DNA from: Periplaneta americana
Taxonomy: Eukaryota > Arthropoda > Insecta > Blattodea > Blattidae
NCBI RefSeq assembly: GCF_040183065.1
Contig: NC_091122.1
Coordinates: forward strand, 158,993,455 to 159,057,454
Reading direction: 5' to 3'
DNA length: 64,000 bases
Within the stretch, counting starts at the first letter, position 1; each line of letters begins with the position of its first letter. A model generated the notes under the pieces. That model did no database searches and was not told the origin of the DNA. It saw nothing but the letters and a program-made list of their open reading frames with translations. Below, one piece after another: positions 23,501 through 28,548 of the stretch. Made by a program: the position numbers and the translations under genes.

Positions 23501-24184
23501 ACTGGGTCAAACCTGAATAGGGATAAGACTGAATCCCTTGTGTGGTGCGTAGCGTGATCGAAGATTCACCGGAGTAAACACTATCACAGCACACGATAAA
23601 TGCCTTGAAATCACTAATACCTATTACAGATTTCGGGGCTACATGTCAAAGACTTCGGGGCTGTCACAGACCTCGGCCTGTCTCTTAGCTAATTAATCAT
23701 CAAATTTGATACAGCGTAACTACCGCTATTACAGGTAAAGTGGTGCTTACTCATATTCAAATTTGGTCAAACACTGTCTTAAAAAATAATAATCACGTTG
23801 GTATGGCCCACAAATATTTTAGGTTACACAATAAATAATATTTAGCAATTGTGTGCATAAATATTAGCAACCTTAAATGAAAATTCACTCTCTCCTCAAT
23901 ACTGAACGTTAGAGTGTGCAATACCTCATAATATTTATAATGAGTAAAGTAAATTTTATTGATAATGTCTTATCTATTACAAAAATTCAGTTCAGCTTGA
24001 ATTTCATGATAGACATAGGCTTTGAAAATGGAACACTATAGAAACGAAAGATACTTATTTTTACAAATCACAGTATGAATTAACGTTACACAAAATGAAA
24101 AGCATTTCTTACATGGAAATTAGTCAGCAGAGTTATTAGATTTCTAACTTCTGGTATTATTGTTTCTTTTGCTCTTCCCGCCAT
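526..24184 (-). CDS. TUBGCP5: TUBGCP5: gamma-tubulin complex component 5 (5' six exons, continues past the left edge)
   Basis: This encodes a gamma-tubulin ring complex subunit, which nucleates microtubules at centrosomes and other organising centres. Six exons on the minus strand join in phase: 24113-24184, 20696-20908, 16977-17165, 7322-7584, 2577-2766 and 526-742, about 381 codons. The order of conserved blocks follows vertebrate GCP5: an N-terminal helix; a block with [10 protein letters not shown]; an LLSLLLHLS helix followed by the acidic [12 protein letters not shown] block; a serine/acidic linker; a block with [13 protein letters not shown]; and a helix ending in [15 protein letters not shown]. 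Only the N-terminal part, up to the start of the Spc97/Spc98-type domain, is in the window. Introns are 1.8 to 9.4 kb and packed with transposons. The gene is tandem with, and downstream of, SIRT5 on the same strand. Splice sites are inferred from consensus and phase, without transcript data. The domain identity is very likely; the symbol is by similarity. Confidence 0.92.
1010..1757. mobile_element. pogo/Tigger-type non-autonomous DNA transposon
   Basis: The terminal inverted repeats begin CAGTGAAACCTCTC and are flanked by TA on both sides (1008-1009 and 1758-1759). The subtermini share GTCCG/ACAGACA-type motifs, and the ends resemble the pogo/Tigger branch of Tc1/mariner. The 748-bp interior has no intact transposase. 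It lies in TUBGCP5 intron 5. Confidence 0.75.
1760..2576. other. Intronic AT-rich stretch, nothing recognised
   Basis: This is the remaining part of TUBGCP5 intron 5, AT-rich with short homopolymers. I see no conserved coding segment or element ends here. Confidence 0.5.
2577..2766 (-). CDS. TUBGCP5: TUBGCP5 exon 5
   Basis: This 190-nt exon has the acceptor TCCAG|GCATCA and the donor ACAAAG|GTAAAT. It contains [16 protein letters not shown], the equivalent of the TQVIRETLWLLSGV block of vertebrate GCP5, then the beta-rich [14 protein letters not shown]. Confidence 0.93.
2889..4345 (-). pseudogene. RTE-like LINE, 5'-truncated reverse transcriptase
   Basis: This is a non-LTR retrotransposon fragment. 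The upstream part reads through [21 protein letters not shown] and GLKQGDAL (RT blocks); a frame break near 3790 separates it from the 3' part. The ORF at 2920-3759 carries the YADDV catalytic box, then [10 protein letters not shown] and the terminal [12 protein letters not shown] and GRPRRRWE motifs typical of RTE-like elements in arthropods. The element ends in a short (GTAA)n tail at 2889-2910, as RTE-type LINEs do. The 5' end is lost near 4345, where Penelope-like sequence begins. Clade assignment is by motif memory only. Confidence 0.82.
4346..4870 (+). pseudogene. Penelope-like element, 3' end remnant
   Basis: Short in-frame pieces (for example RSWRSV and NRDWVSN) resemble the C-terminal end of Penelope-like element proteins. 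They are followed by a non-coding tail with GAAGACGAGGAAAATGAAC and TCGAAACGTCGG, similar to the tails of such elements. The sequence is heavily decayed and abuts the truncated LINE. Confidence 0.4.
4874..5136 (-). mobile_element. tRNA-derived SINE, copy 1 (antisense)
   Basis: On the minus strand it begins with a tRNA-like head (A-box region TGGAGTAATGGTCAGTGCA, B box GGTTCGAATCC). It continues through the shared body (TTCGGTGCTGGACCCCGGAC on this strand) to a T/A-rich tail after GTCGTAAAATAACC. A 10-bp direct repeat TTGAATTATG flanks it (4864-4873, 5137-5146). The same family occurs at 42494, 59888 and 63099. Confidence 0.85.
5473..6049. mobile_element. Giant-palindrome MITE, copy 1
   Basis: The left end CAAGCAAACATTCTGATGGG reads into a sequence that reappears in reverse complement at the right side (5940-6049), so almost the whole element is one imperfect inverted repeat. 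The right tip has diverged after GCCCC. Related copies are at 44885-45480 and 52064-52669. Short ORFs inside are by-products of the palindrome. Confidence 0.78.
6366..7197. mobile_element. pogo/Tigger-type deletion derivative
   Basis: This 832-bp element has ends CAGTGAAATTTCCC and GGGAAGTTTCACTG, flanked by TA (6364-6365, 7198-7199). Subterminal sequences repeat GTCCG(C/T)TATT motifs many times. It retains the start of a transposase on the minus strand (see 6661-6811). Confidence 0.85.
6661..6811 (-). pseudogene. Tigger/CENP-B-type transposase N-terminal HTH remnant
   Basis: From ATG at 6811 the minus strand reads [20 protein letters not shown], then an in-frame TAG at 6725-6727. It continues [19 protein letters not shown], the second helix-turn-helix half. 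This is the CENP-B/pipsqueak-like DNA-binding domain of pogo-family transposases. The catalytic DDE domain is absent, so this is an internal deletion product. Confidence 0.8.
7322..7584 (-). CDS. TUBGCP5: TUBGCP5 exon 4
   Basis: This 263-nt exon has the acceptor TTAAAG|GAGGAA and the donor TTATG|GTAAGC. It encodes an acidic, serine-rich linker followed by [12 protein letters not shown], the counterpart of the WLEHHVVHQYW region of vertebrate GCP5. It ends two bases into a Trp codon that exon 5 completes. The preceding intron contains the Gypsy element and its solo LTR; the first (TA)n tract begins only about 70 bp from this acceptor. Confidence 0.9.
7656..7693. repeat. (TA)n microsatellite, left of the solo LTR
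   Basis: This is an uninterrupted TA tract. The solo LTR at 7694-8453 is inserted in it, and it continues at 8454-8519. Confidence 0.95.
7694..8453 (+). mobile_element. Solo LTR of a Ty3/Gypsy element (diverged subfamily)
   Basis: This 760-bp sequence opens TGTGACAGCGACGTGAG and ends ACA. It is collinear with the LTRs of the adjacent full-length element, but visibly diverged along its length. It has the same TATAAAAG box (7943-7950) and the same internal repeat GAGTTCGAGTGCAGTG, with one unit fewer. ATAT flanks both ends inside (TA)n. There are no internal coding sequences, as expected after LTR-LTR recombination. Orientation is that of the full-length element. Confidence 0.88.
8454..8519. 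repeat. (TA)n microsatellite between solo LTR and full-length Gypsy
   Basis: This is a 66-bp TA tract. It forms the right target duplication of the solo LTR and the left target duplication (ATAT, 8516-8519) of the full-length element. Confidence 0.95.
8520..9310 (+). repeat. 5' LTR
   Basis: This LTR contains a TATA box TATAAAAG (8783-8790) and an AATAAA (9276-9281) near the end. Between them lie repeated units of about 36 bp built on GAGTTCGAGTGCAGTGGACC (around 8922-9010). The first bases form a hairpin GTGAG-AATCGAA-CTCAC. Confidence 0.96.
8783..8790 (+). promoter_or_regulatory. TATA box of the 5' LTR
   Basis: The sequence is TATAAAAG, and the same position is conserved in the 3' LTR (14383-14390) and the solo LTR (7943-7950). 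It is the only strong core-promoter match in the LTR. Confidence 0.65.
9312..9328 (+). other. Primer binding site of the Gypsy element
   Basis: TGGTGTCAGAACCGGGA begins one base after the 5' LTR. It is complementary to a tRNA 3' end of the form ...TGACACCA. The identity of the primer tRNA is not resolved here; a Leu-type tRNA is possible. Confidence 0.6.
9340..10524 (+). CDS. gag: Gypsy Gag polyprotein (nucleocapsid with CCHC knuckle)
   Basis: This structural protein packages element RNA into virus-like particles in the cytoplasm. The ATG at 9340 is the first in frame after the primer binding site; a reading from 9214 would lie inside the LTR and was not used. The 394-residue product starts with a long heptad-like helical region containing repeated [13 protein letters not shown]-type motifs (about residues 12-160). 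A middle segment follows with [20 protein letters not shown], a retrotransposon-Gag-like capsid motif. Near the C-terminus there is one zinc knuckle [14 protein letters not shown]. It ends TAA at 10522-10524, 14 nt before the Pol ATG. Pol is in the -1 frame, and that frame is open upstream of its ATG. Confidence 0.93.
   Translation: MENLQLILQAIAELKKDISEVKGDISEVKTEMKSDISGVKDDVTTQIESVSAHVDGIVAIVKDELKADLDNLNKNFTTINETVTELRQEVDHFDGKIRDLERRQEQTSELLDKTSEVMEKHAEENKHILALVDRQAREHKQIVAEEVRRAMQEAATELRTPYSAPAEPSASARHHNVKTPKFDGTTSWAIFRRQFEAIAEHNGWTPAEKTTQLLAALQGQASEILHSVPEDGTAAEIMAALEGRYGDHQLAAAFRTQLKTRVQQSGESLQEFAMAVEQLAHKALRGLPNDFIAGEAAYTFGSGVRDPEIKQQLLLAEHRTINAALAAALRMEAAKLTANVSASHRIRSVAAADVEERQPKSPERRRRGVPTCWSCGEPGHLRRDCDRSGHKQEN
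10539..14108 (+). CDS. pol: Gypsy Pol polyprotein (protease, RT, RNase H, integrase)
   Basis: This 1189-residue open frame has domains in order. Aspartic protease: VLVDTGAS, Asp at about residue 43. Reverse transcriptase: catalytic YLDDV near 458. RNase [13 protein letters not shown] near 604. Integrase has a zinc domain of HHCC type ([10 protein letters not shown] ... CRRCDTC, about 840-880) and a catalytic core with IDVAGPF, HSDQGRN and a Glu 35 residues after the second Asp (MVERYIKTL), giving DD35E. A C-terminal [16 protein letters not shown] segment follows; I see no chromodomain. All catalytic residues are present and there is no stop or frameshift, so the protein could be functional. 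Translation is probably by -1 frameshifting near GGAAAACTAAAAGG, or by reinitiation at the ATG. Confidence 0.96.
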   Translation: MRGTSAPSSPSPRLILKTVNRRCDDGLIADGWIRGRPCRVLVDTGASLTIARPEVVRGLPGRTPLRRYELRTASGENLPIQKEVFLDLTLGKRRLEMWVFVANITEDVILGLDAMRIFDATVDVRRRILRFGQDEVFLRDIEDQPMASRLTLENQVTIPAGCEMVVTARLDGKPKRNLLLDSQTTPIDGVYVARSLLPNQKVVPVRVLNVTNRDKEVPSGTVLGNVEPVVSVTSLAENEECHRPRPDLDPSLKELARELPANLSKRERRQVHDLLTEFQDVFSLSENDYGRTEKVQHRIDTGNAHPIRQPPRRVPLAKQREIDNQLEDMKARGVIEESDSPWSSPVVLVKKKNGDLRFCVDYRRLNDVTKKDCFPLPRIDDTLDTLAGAEWFSTLDLKSGYWQVALHPEDKEKTAFSTGQGLWQFTVMPFGLCNAPATFQRLMESVMRGLTYDTCLLYLDDVIVVGKTFGEQLMNLRKVFERLRQARLKLNPKKCHLFQKKVNYLGHVVGTNGVATDPEKLQAVRGWPRPRDKQELRRFLGLCTYYRRFVAGYANIAKPLTQLTEEKRQFQWTDEAESSFQSLKEALCTAPVLGYPIPGRKFTLDTDASNVGIGGVLSQEQDGQERVIAYFSRTLSKAERNYCVTRRELLAIVEALKHFHKYLYGQEFHLRTDHSALTWLLGFKNLEGQTARWVQRLQEYNFTSEHRQGKKHSNADALSRRPCPDGCKHCLKVEERDGAHAVRAIAAQPSPGWDNAAIRREQLEDPNIGQLLRDVESGQRPVWADIANRSTTYKSYWAQWESFTVKDGILKRIWESADGRTRIEQLVLPRSKVKEVLEETHAGVTGGHLGANRTLDKLRQRFYWLHQRTDTEQWCRRCDTCAASRGPRTRSRGAMQQYNVGAPFERIAIDVAGPFPVTDRGNRYLLVAMDYFTKWPEVYAIPNQEASTVADALLDNFICRFGVPRELHSDQGRNFESNLMGELFERLGVHKTRTTPLHPQSDGMVERYIKTLEEHLRKVVSNHQRDWDARVPLFLLAYRASVHDTTGMTPANMVFGRELRLPCDLLFGTPPSADQPATDYVAELTEKLNGIHQLAREHLKMASDRMKVRYDRLANSAGFQEGDLVWLYRPTRTKGKSPKLQRAWDGPYRVVTRINDVVYRIQRQPRGKMMVVHLDRLAAYQGTARDEQP
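14120..14910 (+). repeat. 3' LTR
   Basis: It is collinear with the 5' LTR at a constant offset of 5600 bp. The only difference I can find is at 14453. It ends at AATCACA and is followed by the ATAT target duplication. Confidence 0.96.
14915..16976. other. Intron sequence with one palindromic MITE, otherwise nothing recognised
   Basis: This is the proximal part of TUBGCP5 intron 3. Apart from the palindrome at 15141-15405, I see only AT-rich sequence and short homopolymers. Confidence 0.5.
15141..15405. mobile_element. Palindromic MITE (about 115-bp arms)
   Basis: CTATACTTCATTCCACAAT and GACAGGTGACGTAAATATTG on the left match the reverse complement of the right end (ATTTACGTCGCCTGTC, TTCGTTCCATAATG when reversed). 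The arms continue to CATTTCACGCTTAT/ATAAGCGTGAAATG near the centre. No coding sequence is visible. Confidence 0.75.
16977..17165 (-). CDS. TUBGCP5: TUBGCP5 exon 3
   Basis: This exon has 63 codons. The acceptor is TGTAG|TATGAC and the donor AAGT|GTAAGT. It encodes the LLSLLLHLS helix and the [12 protein letters not shown] motif, which corresponds to KKDDFDWGKYLMEG in vertebrate GCP5. Confidence 0.93.
17655..17850 (+). pseudogene. Harbinger transposase N-terminal fragment
   Basis: From ATG at 17655 the frame reads [14 protein letters not shown]..., then a TGA at 17727-17729 where a Trp is expected. It continues [20 protein letters not shown] and [14 protein letters not shown]. The W(V/I)RR...LL.EL..EDP..Y..FLRM pattern is the hallmark N-terminal region of PIF/Harbinger nucleases. 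The catalytic part is deleted. Confidence 0.82.
17850..18052 (-). pseudogene. Harbinger accessory MADF/Myb-like protein, N-terminal fragment
   Basis: From ATG at 18052 it reads [20 protein letters not shown] and onward through [10 protein letters not shown]...[10 protein letters not shown], a MADF/Myb-SANT-like DNA-binding domain. In Harbinger elements this second protein escorts the transposase to the nucleus and to the ends. The reading frame runs into the reversed transposase fragment at the deletion junction near 17850, so the apparent 146-residue ORF is chimeric. Confidence 0.78.
18340..18480 (+). pseudogene. Penelope-like element RT fragment
   Basis: In one frame the sequence reads [20 protein letters not shown] and [16 protein letters not shown]. 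This follows the Penelope-like RT pattern 'E.ENN...FLDv.......l...iY.K'. It is a short fragment and everything around it is decayed. Confidence 0.5.
19376..20666. repeat. Tandem-duplicated ~165-bp unit, first copy split by the P-like element
   Basis: The segment starting GGTATAATAAGACACTCG and ending GCATAGTTGTAT occurs at about 19380-19510 and again at 20511-20641 with few changes. The text after the inserted element (TTGTATGATGTTATGGGAGA, 20473) completes unit 1 and matches the end of unit 2 (20636-20666). So the duplication existed before the transposon entered, or arose with it. Confidence 0.8.
19511..20471. mobile_element. 961-bp DNA transposon with 7-bp TSD (P-element-like ends), long copy
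   Basis: The inverted ends are CACAGTTTACTATATACAGT and ACTGTATATAGTGAACTGTG, and the TIRs continue through CGCGAAGCTT. They are flanked by GTTGTAT on both sides (19504-19510, 20472-20478). The interior contains two copies of a segment starting TTA(C/T)AGAGACGTAGAAAAA-type sequence (around 19750 and 19914) but no transposase. Shorter relatives at 41567-41748 and 49802-49989 also have 7-bp duplications. TIRs starting CA and a 7-bp TSD are compatible with the P superfamily, which is an inference. Confidence 0.8.
20696..20908 (-). CDS. TUBGCP5: TUBGCP5 exon 2
   Basis: This exon has 71 codons, phase 0 on both sides, an acceptor at TTAG|GAAGGA and a donor CAG|GTAAGT. It contains [18 protein letters not shown], equivalent to the NFAWSNFRFHRFLDVNSH block of vertebrate GCP5, and the following [15 protein letters not shown] segment. 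Confidence 0.93.
21482..22805 (+). mobile_element. mariner transposon, nearly intact
   Basis: This 1324-bp element has 28-bp inverted repeats (CGAGGGGGATCCAGGAAATA..., one mismatch between ends) and is flanked by TA (21480-21481, 22806-22807). It contains a single transposase frame broken only by two TGA codons. It is in TUBGCP5 intron 1, on the opposite strand to the gene. Confidence 0.96.
21643..22707 (+). pseudogene. mariner transposase (two nonsense codons)
   Basis: This is a cut-and-paste transposase with a DD34D triad: [16 protein letters not shown], and an Asp 34 residues later in YSPELVPSD. The frame runs 355 codons from ATG ([20 protein letters not shown]) to TAA after GGDYVEK. The N-terminal helix-turn-helix region includes [16 protein letters not shown]. 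Length is normal for mariner. TGA at 21793-21795 (after NVRK) and at 22180-22182 (after RQSRQ) both stand where family members usually have Trp, so each looks like a TGG-to-TGA change. There is no frameshift. The protein as it stands cannot be made full length. Confidence 0.94.
22840..23015 (+). repeat. Interstitial TTAGG-like motifs
   Basis: Several GGTTAGGTTAG and AAGGTTAGGTTAGG clusters occur between 22950 and 23005. The insect telomere repeat is TTAGG. These are short and interrupted, so they may be chance or a degenerate internal site. Confidence 0.4.
23016..24112. other. TUBGCP5 intron 1, proximal part, nothing recognised
   Basis: No conserved coding segment or clear element ends are visible. 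A C-run (23350-23359) and AT-rich sequence are present. Confidence 0.45.
24113..24184 (-). CDS. TUBGCP5: TUBGCP5 exon 1 (start codon)
   Basis: This 72-nt exon opens with ATG and reads 24 codons ([20 protein letters not shown], then TNFH). It ends at CAT|GTAAGA in phase 0. The '[10 protein letters not shown]' helix matches the vertebrate GCP5 N-terminus, where a similar 'VRELVRGVAGL' helix directly precedes the block found in exon 2. It is too short to stand out as an ORF, and was found by looking for a phase-0 donor upstream of exon 2. The intron that follows holds the mariner element. Confidence 0.8.
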
Positions 24185-26129
24185 ACTATATCAGACAGCT
24201 GTGTACATAACTACATAGTAGGTAGCCGCCATATCAATATGTCTATCACTGGCAGGTCTGCCAATAAGTCTGTGTAAAAAATATAATTGATGGTACTGAC
24301 TTCTGGCACGATAAATGACAGTAAACTCTTAATAAATTCTAAAACAATATATTCCATATGAATTTGTGTGGAGAAGAAACTATTTTCATAAGGAACACGA
24401 ACAATTGAGGAATAATGGTGGGAAATTCCTGTTTAATTGTTGGCCAGTATGAGAATATTAGCAAAGATGATAGAATTCGAGCAGAGCTGCAGGTGGCTCT
24501 GGGCCTATTTCATAAAACTTCACAATTCTAAATATGTCACTCTCAAAAATAATAAATGAAGACTACTAAATTGTCAAATTTCTGTTTCATTAACTATTCC
24601 ACCTGTCAGGAAAAATCGTGACAATTTGTCAGATTCCTGTTTCATAAAAGTTTTATGGCCGGTTTGTCCAAGTAATGTTTAATTTGGCTTAACAAATGTT
24701 AAATTAACAGCTGGTTTATTTTTAACGTTTTGTTAAGATTTTTTTCATTTTTCCAACATAATTTTGTTTAAAATAACCTACACTTAACTTTAACTGGCGT
24801 TAATACTATTCTAACTACTCAACAGCAGTTGGTAATGATTTTGCATATATAAGACAACTTCTTATTGGCTGATATTATTATTTAAATTCTGTACTGTAGA
24901 GTAAGTCATGAAACATGTGTAAAATCGTAACCTGTTACAGTAGCCATGATTCATACAGTACAGAGAGTTGATAAATGAAAGTTGCATTGACTATTGAATA
25001 ATAATAATTATTATAAGTATGGTTATATTTTATAATGCTAAATATGAATTTCTGTTTAGAAAAACTCAGCATTATTACCACCAGGTGACAATAATTACAC
25101 GAATGTGTGTGTAGTCAACTGTACACAAAACCCCGAGGAGAATTCCGTATCATATAAAATTCTCTAATTCAGGTCCATGTATAAATTATATGTAATTTAG
25201 TCCTAAAGAAGCAATTGCTGCTGAAACATTTTATTATTTACTCACTGCGTATTTTGAAGCACTATTGACATCGGCTATAGTTGAAGAGCCAGTAACATAG
25301 AATCTAGAGTTAATAGTAGCTGGTGAATTGGAACAAATAGCCTATTTCTGTTTATAGGATATTCAAATCTGACTTCAATTTCTTACCACGTTGAGATCGC
25401 ACATTTCCTCAATATTAAATGGATAATAGCTCAGCATCGAAATAAGTGTCAGTATGATAATCAGTTGACTTATAAAGATTATCTTCCCTATATTAATATT
25501 CCAAAATATTTTTGAAATTATATATTATCAGTCTTATGGCCGGTTTCACAAAGCTTCATTAAGGTTTTAATGATTCATTAATGTATTTACTGGTTCATTA
25601 AATCATTTTTATATCTCACCAAGCATCTTTAGCCTAACAAACCAGTAAAACTATCATTAAATTTAGTGATAGAAATTTCCGTCTTTAAATTTTTAATTAT
25701 TCATTAGTTGCAATATAAAATGGCGGAACGTTTCGACGCAGAATTGTTATATTTGGAACTGCTCGAAAATTAAGTCAAATGGAGATAATGTTAACCATTT
25801 AAAAACCGATCATTTTGAAAATTTGAATGACATAAAAATTCACAAAAGATATCGTGTCACGAAGATCGTGGTACCGGTACTCAAAATTTTAGAAGAAACT
25901 GATTGTAGGTTAGAATATCATAAAAACGGCTGAGACAAAGCTGAAACTAGTCAACTAGGTAACATACAACTGAGTTTTATTTTAAGACATGAAAGTGATT
26001 ATTATAACTACATACCGGTATACCTAAGAAATATTAGTAAATTAATACATAATGTGCATTCAAACATAACAAAACTTAATTGGTATATTAACTTTCATTC
26101 ATTAGAATTATATTATAGCTAGCGATAAG

Positions 26130-26468
26130 ATATGTTTGCACTGGCTTTAAAACAGAAGCGAAAGAGCTGGATTCTTGGAATTTATAATCGTTTTCTTTCC
26201 GATGGAAATTTAATTTTCCAGCAGGATAATCACCCCGCGCACTCCGCCATATACGTTCAAAGACGGTTCACGGAAAAGCATGAAAAAGAGGAGGATTGAC
26301 AAATATCGAGACATCCCACCTCAAAATCCAGATCAGTTCTGGGATCAAGTTCTGGCTACCTGGGAAGATTTCGCTAAGGACCAGAACTATTTCCGCGATC
26401 TGGTGGACTCAATGCCCCGAAAATGCCAGGCAGTTATAGACGCCGGTGGCATGTGGACAATGTATTAG
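26130..26468 (+). pseudogene. Tc1-like transposase C-terminal fragment
   Basis: The frame reads LIFQQDNHPAHSAIYVQRRF, which contains the second catalytic Asp (QQDN). After a frame change it reads PPQNPDQFWDQVLATWEDFA and LVDSMPRKCQAVIDAGG. Both follow the Tc1/mariner C-terminal pattern (PPQSPDLNPIE...W; SMPRRC.AVI.A.G). The DLNPIE part is lost and the frame is broken. Confidence 0.8.
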
Positions 26469-26673
26469 ATCCACATGTGTATTTCTTTTATTTTTCTTTA
26501 ATTTGTTTGTTTATCTTTGTTTTATTTCGGGAAGAAAATTGATCTCCCAAGAGTTTTTTAAATTCTCCTAGTGGAGCCAGAGTTGCGAAATAATTCGTTC
26601 CACTACGCAAAATTAAAAAAAAAATGAAAGGTAACATGCATAAAAATTAGTTACATTGATAAAAAAAAAGGTT

Positions 26674-26760
26674 ACCACCGAGATTCGAACACGGATCCAT
26701 GGGATGCCAAGCCAACTCGCTACTGACTGCGCCATCAGAGAGTCGTGACGTAACCAGCGT
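26674..26760 (-). repeat. tRNA-like (SINE head) sequence
   Basis: On the minus strand there is an A-box-like TGATGGCGCAGTCAGTAGCG and a B-box-like GTGTTCGAATC. The end GGTAACC can pair with the 5' GGTTAC and is followed by a T8 run. The internal stems are poor, so a tRNA-derived SINE head is more likely than a working tRNA. Confidence 0.45.
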
Positions 26761-27357
26761 GACGAGGCACATATAGGAGCTCGGCTTGAAGTCTACGGAG
26801 ACACCGCACATATAAACGTACTCGTGTAAATATTTTAATGTTCAGTACTAGGTAATGTTTCATTTGGACTGATTTACTGAAGCTTGGTGAAACCGGCCCT
26901 TACTCTAAACATTCCTCAAAGAGAAACATAACATGTTATTTTCACAACTTTTGTCTGCACAGCTGTGGTGTTATCCGCCATGTTTAACTGTTTGTTAAAT
27001 GAGTTAACGGCCTGAAATCCTACATTTAAAGTTAACAAACGGTTAAGAAGCTGTTAAGCCAAACTGGTGTTGAACAAATGGAAAAACTGTATTTAACAAA
27101 CTGTTGAAGGTTTAACAATCGTTAAGTGTTCTAACAATACTTGGACAAACCGGCCCTCACTATGACAAAATTTTAAGATTTGTCAAGATTTTTCTAACAT
27201 ATTTAATTTTCAGTCATTTATAGTGTTTTGCTCAAGGGTAGCTCTTTCCCTGCAAACCCAGCATTCTCCAGTCTGTCCTATTTTCTGCGTTCCTCTTTGT
27301 CTCCTCATAATTATGATCCATATATCTTAATGTCGTCTATAAGTAAATATATCCCTT

Positions 27358-27425
27358 AATAATAATAATATTTTTATTTTCCCTGGCAGAGTTAAGGCCA
27401 ACAGGCCTTCTCTTCCACTCAACAA
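27358..27425 (-). repeat. CR1-like LINE 3' tail fragment
   Basis: (AAT)n followed by CCTGGCAGAGTTAAGGCCAA and AGGCCTTCTCTTCC is the reverse complement of the 3' end of the LINE at 47525-48466 (GAAGGCCTACTGGCCTTAG...CTGCCAG). Confidence 0.7.
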
Positions 27426-28493
27426 ATAGTATTATCTGCTAACAATGCCATATCATCAGCAAATCTTATACACTTCATTCTTCTTCTTCCTTCTACTATC
27501 ACTCCTCCCATGTTCTGAGAACCGTTTTTCTTTCTCCCATTACGTTATGAATTCAAGTGCGCTTATTTAAGTGTGTCCAAATAATAAACGATGTGTGGGC
27601 AAGAAGAATGTGCACAGAAGTTTGTTTACAATAAACTGAAATTTACAGTAGATGTTTTACAATAATGAAAATTTGCAGTAAAATAAAAATACTGTAATAT
27701 GTAAACTGACATGCTCTAGATTATATTATTATTATTATTACACTTGTAGTTTATCTTAGAATAATATTCTTCTCTTATCAATTTCTACTCTGTCTTATTT
27801 TTAATGCTCGGTCACAGAACACTGAATGATGCCATCTTATTAGTTACAATTGAATTCTCATCTGCATTACTACGTTATCTGCCCTGAGTCTGGTACTGTG
27901 CTCTATGTACGTGTATGGTGGCACTAAGTTTGACATGACTGCACTAGAGGATGCTTTCAGGCACCTCCTCCATATATACCCACTCCACCCAAAAAAAAAA
28001 AAAATTAGTTATGTGTGCTGTGTTCTGACATACTCTACTGCTTGACTTTTCAGCTTATGATCAATTCAACTTAACATGTTCCTTGGAACTTAATAACTCC
28101 GTCATTAAGTCAAAGATTATCTGCGTGTATTTTGGTGCTTGACAGACAATAAAATTGTGTTACATTTCTATTAATATTGAAGATCTGCTAACAAAATATG
28201 AAATTGAATATTATTAAAATACATTTTTATTTTACTGAACAATCTTCTTACAGCAGTTTCTGGCATTTGCCAGAATTTAAGTATTTACAAGTCAAGATAA
28301 AATTAACTTACTAGGAATGCGTTTCATATTTAAGTCTTGCTGGAGTTTCTTAGAACTGTTACAATATTTGTAATAATTCTAAATTACATTCCGAAATTCT
28401 AAAAAGCAATGCTTGCTTGGATAACACAATATTTTTATAAAATCTTCACACAATCTTGTTTACACTGTGATGTATTTCTTGGAAAATGTCTCT

Positions 28494-28548
28494 TTAAATA
28501 GCTAATGCTTTGGGTACTGTTGTTCCACTGGGACCTTCGAAGTGAAAA
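28494..28548 (-). CDS. SIRT5: SIRT5 exon 5 (terminal)
   Basis: This is a 55-nt terminal coding exon, located by its phase-2 acceptor (TGTTACAG|TTTTCA) and the C-terminal [17 protein letters not shown] then TAA. The vertebrate counterpart is FHFQGPCGTTLPEALA. A possible polyadenylation signal AATAAA lies at 28227-28232 (minus strand). Confidence 0.88.

Larger units (their letters stand above)
25537..26900. mobile_element. Harbinger-like element, inner (GGCCGGTTTCAC ends)
   Basis: The left end GGCCGGTTTCACAAAGCTTC matches the inverted right end GAAGCTTGGTGAAACCGGCC. TTA flanks both sides. It is nested in the larger element with related ends. It contains a Tc1-like transposase fragment and a tRNA-like segment, so it has collected other insertions. 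Confidence 0.65.
24657..27159. mobile_element. Harbinger-like element, outer (GGCCGGTTTGTCC ends)
   Basis: The left end TGGCCGGTTTGTCCAAGTA and right end TACTTGGACAAACCGGCCC are inverted repeats. The left flank is TTA and the right TCA, a possible imperfect 3-bp duplication. Subterminal TTAACA/TGTTAA motifs are abundant at both ends. The interior is interrupted by the element at 25537-26900. The family is inferred from the GGSCCGGTTT ends and is uncertain. Confidence 0.6.
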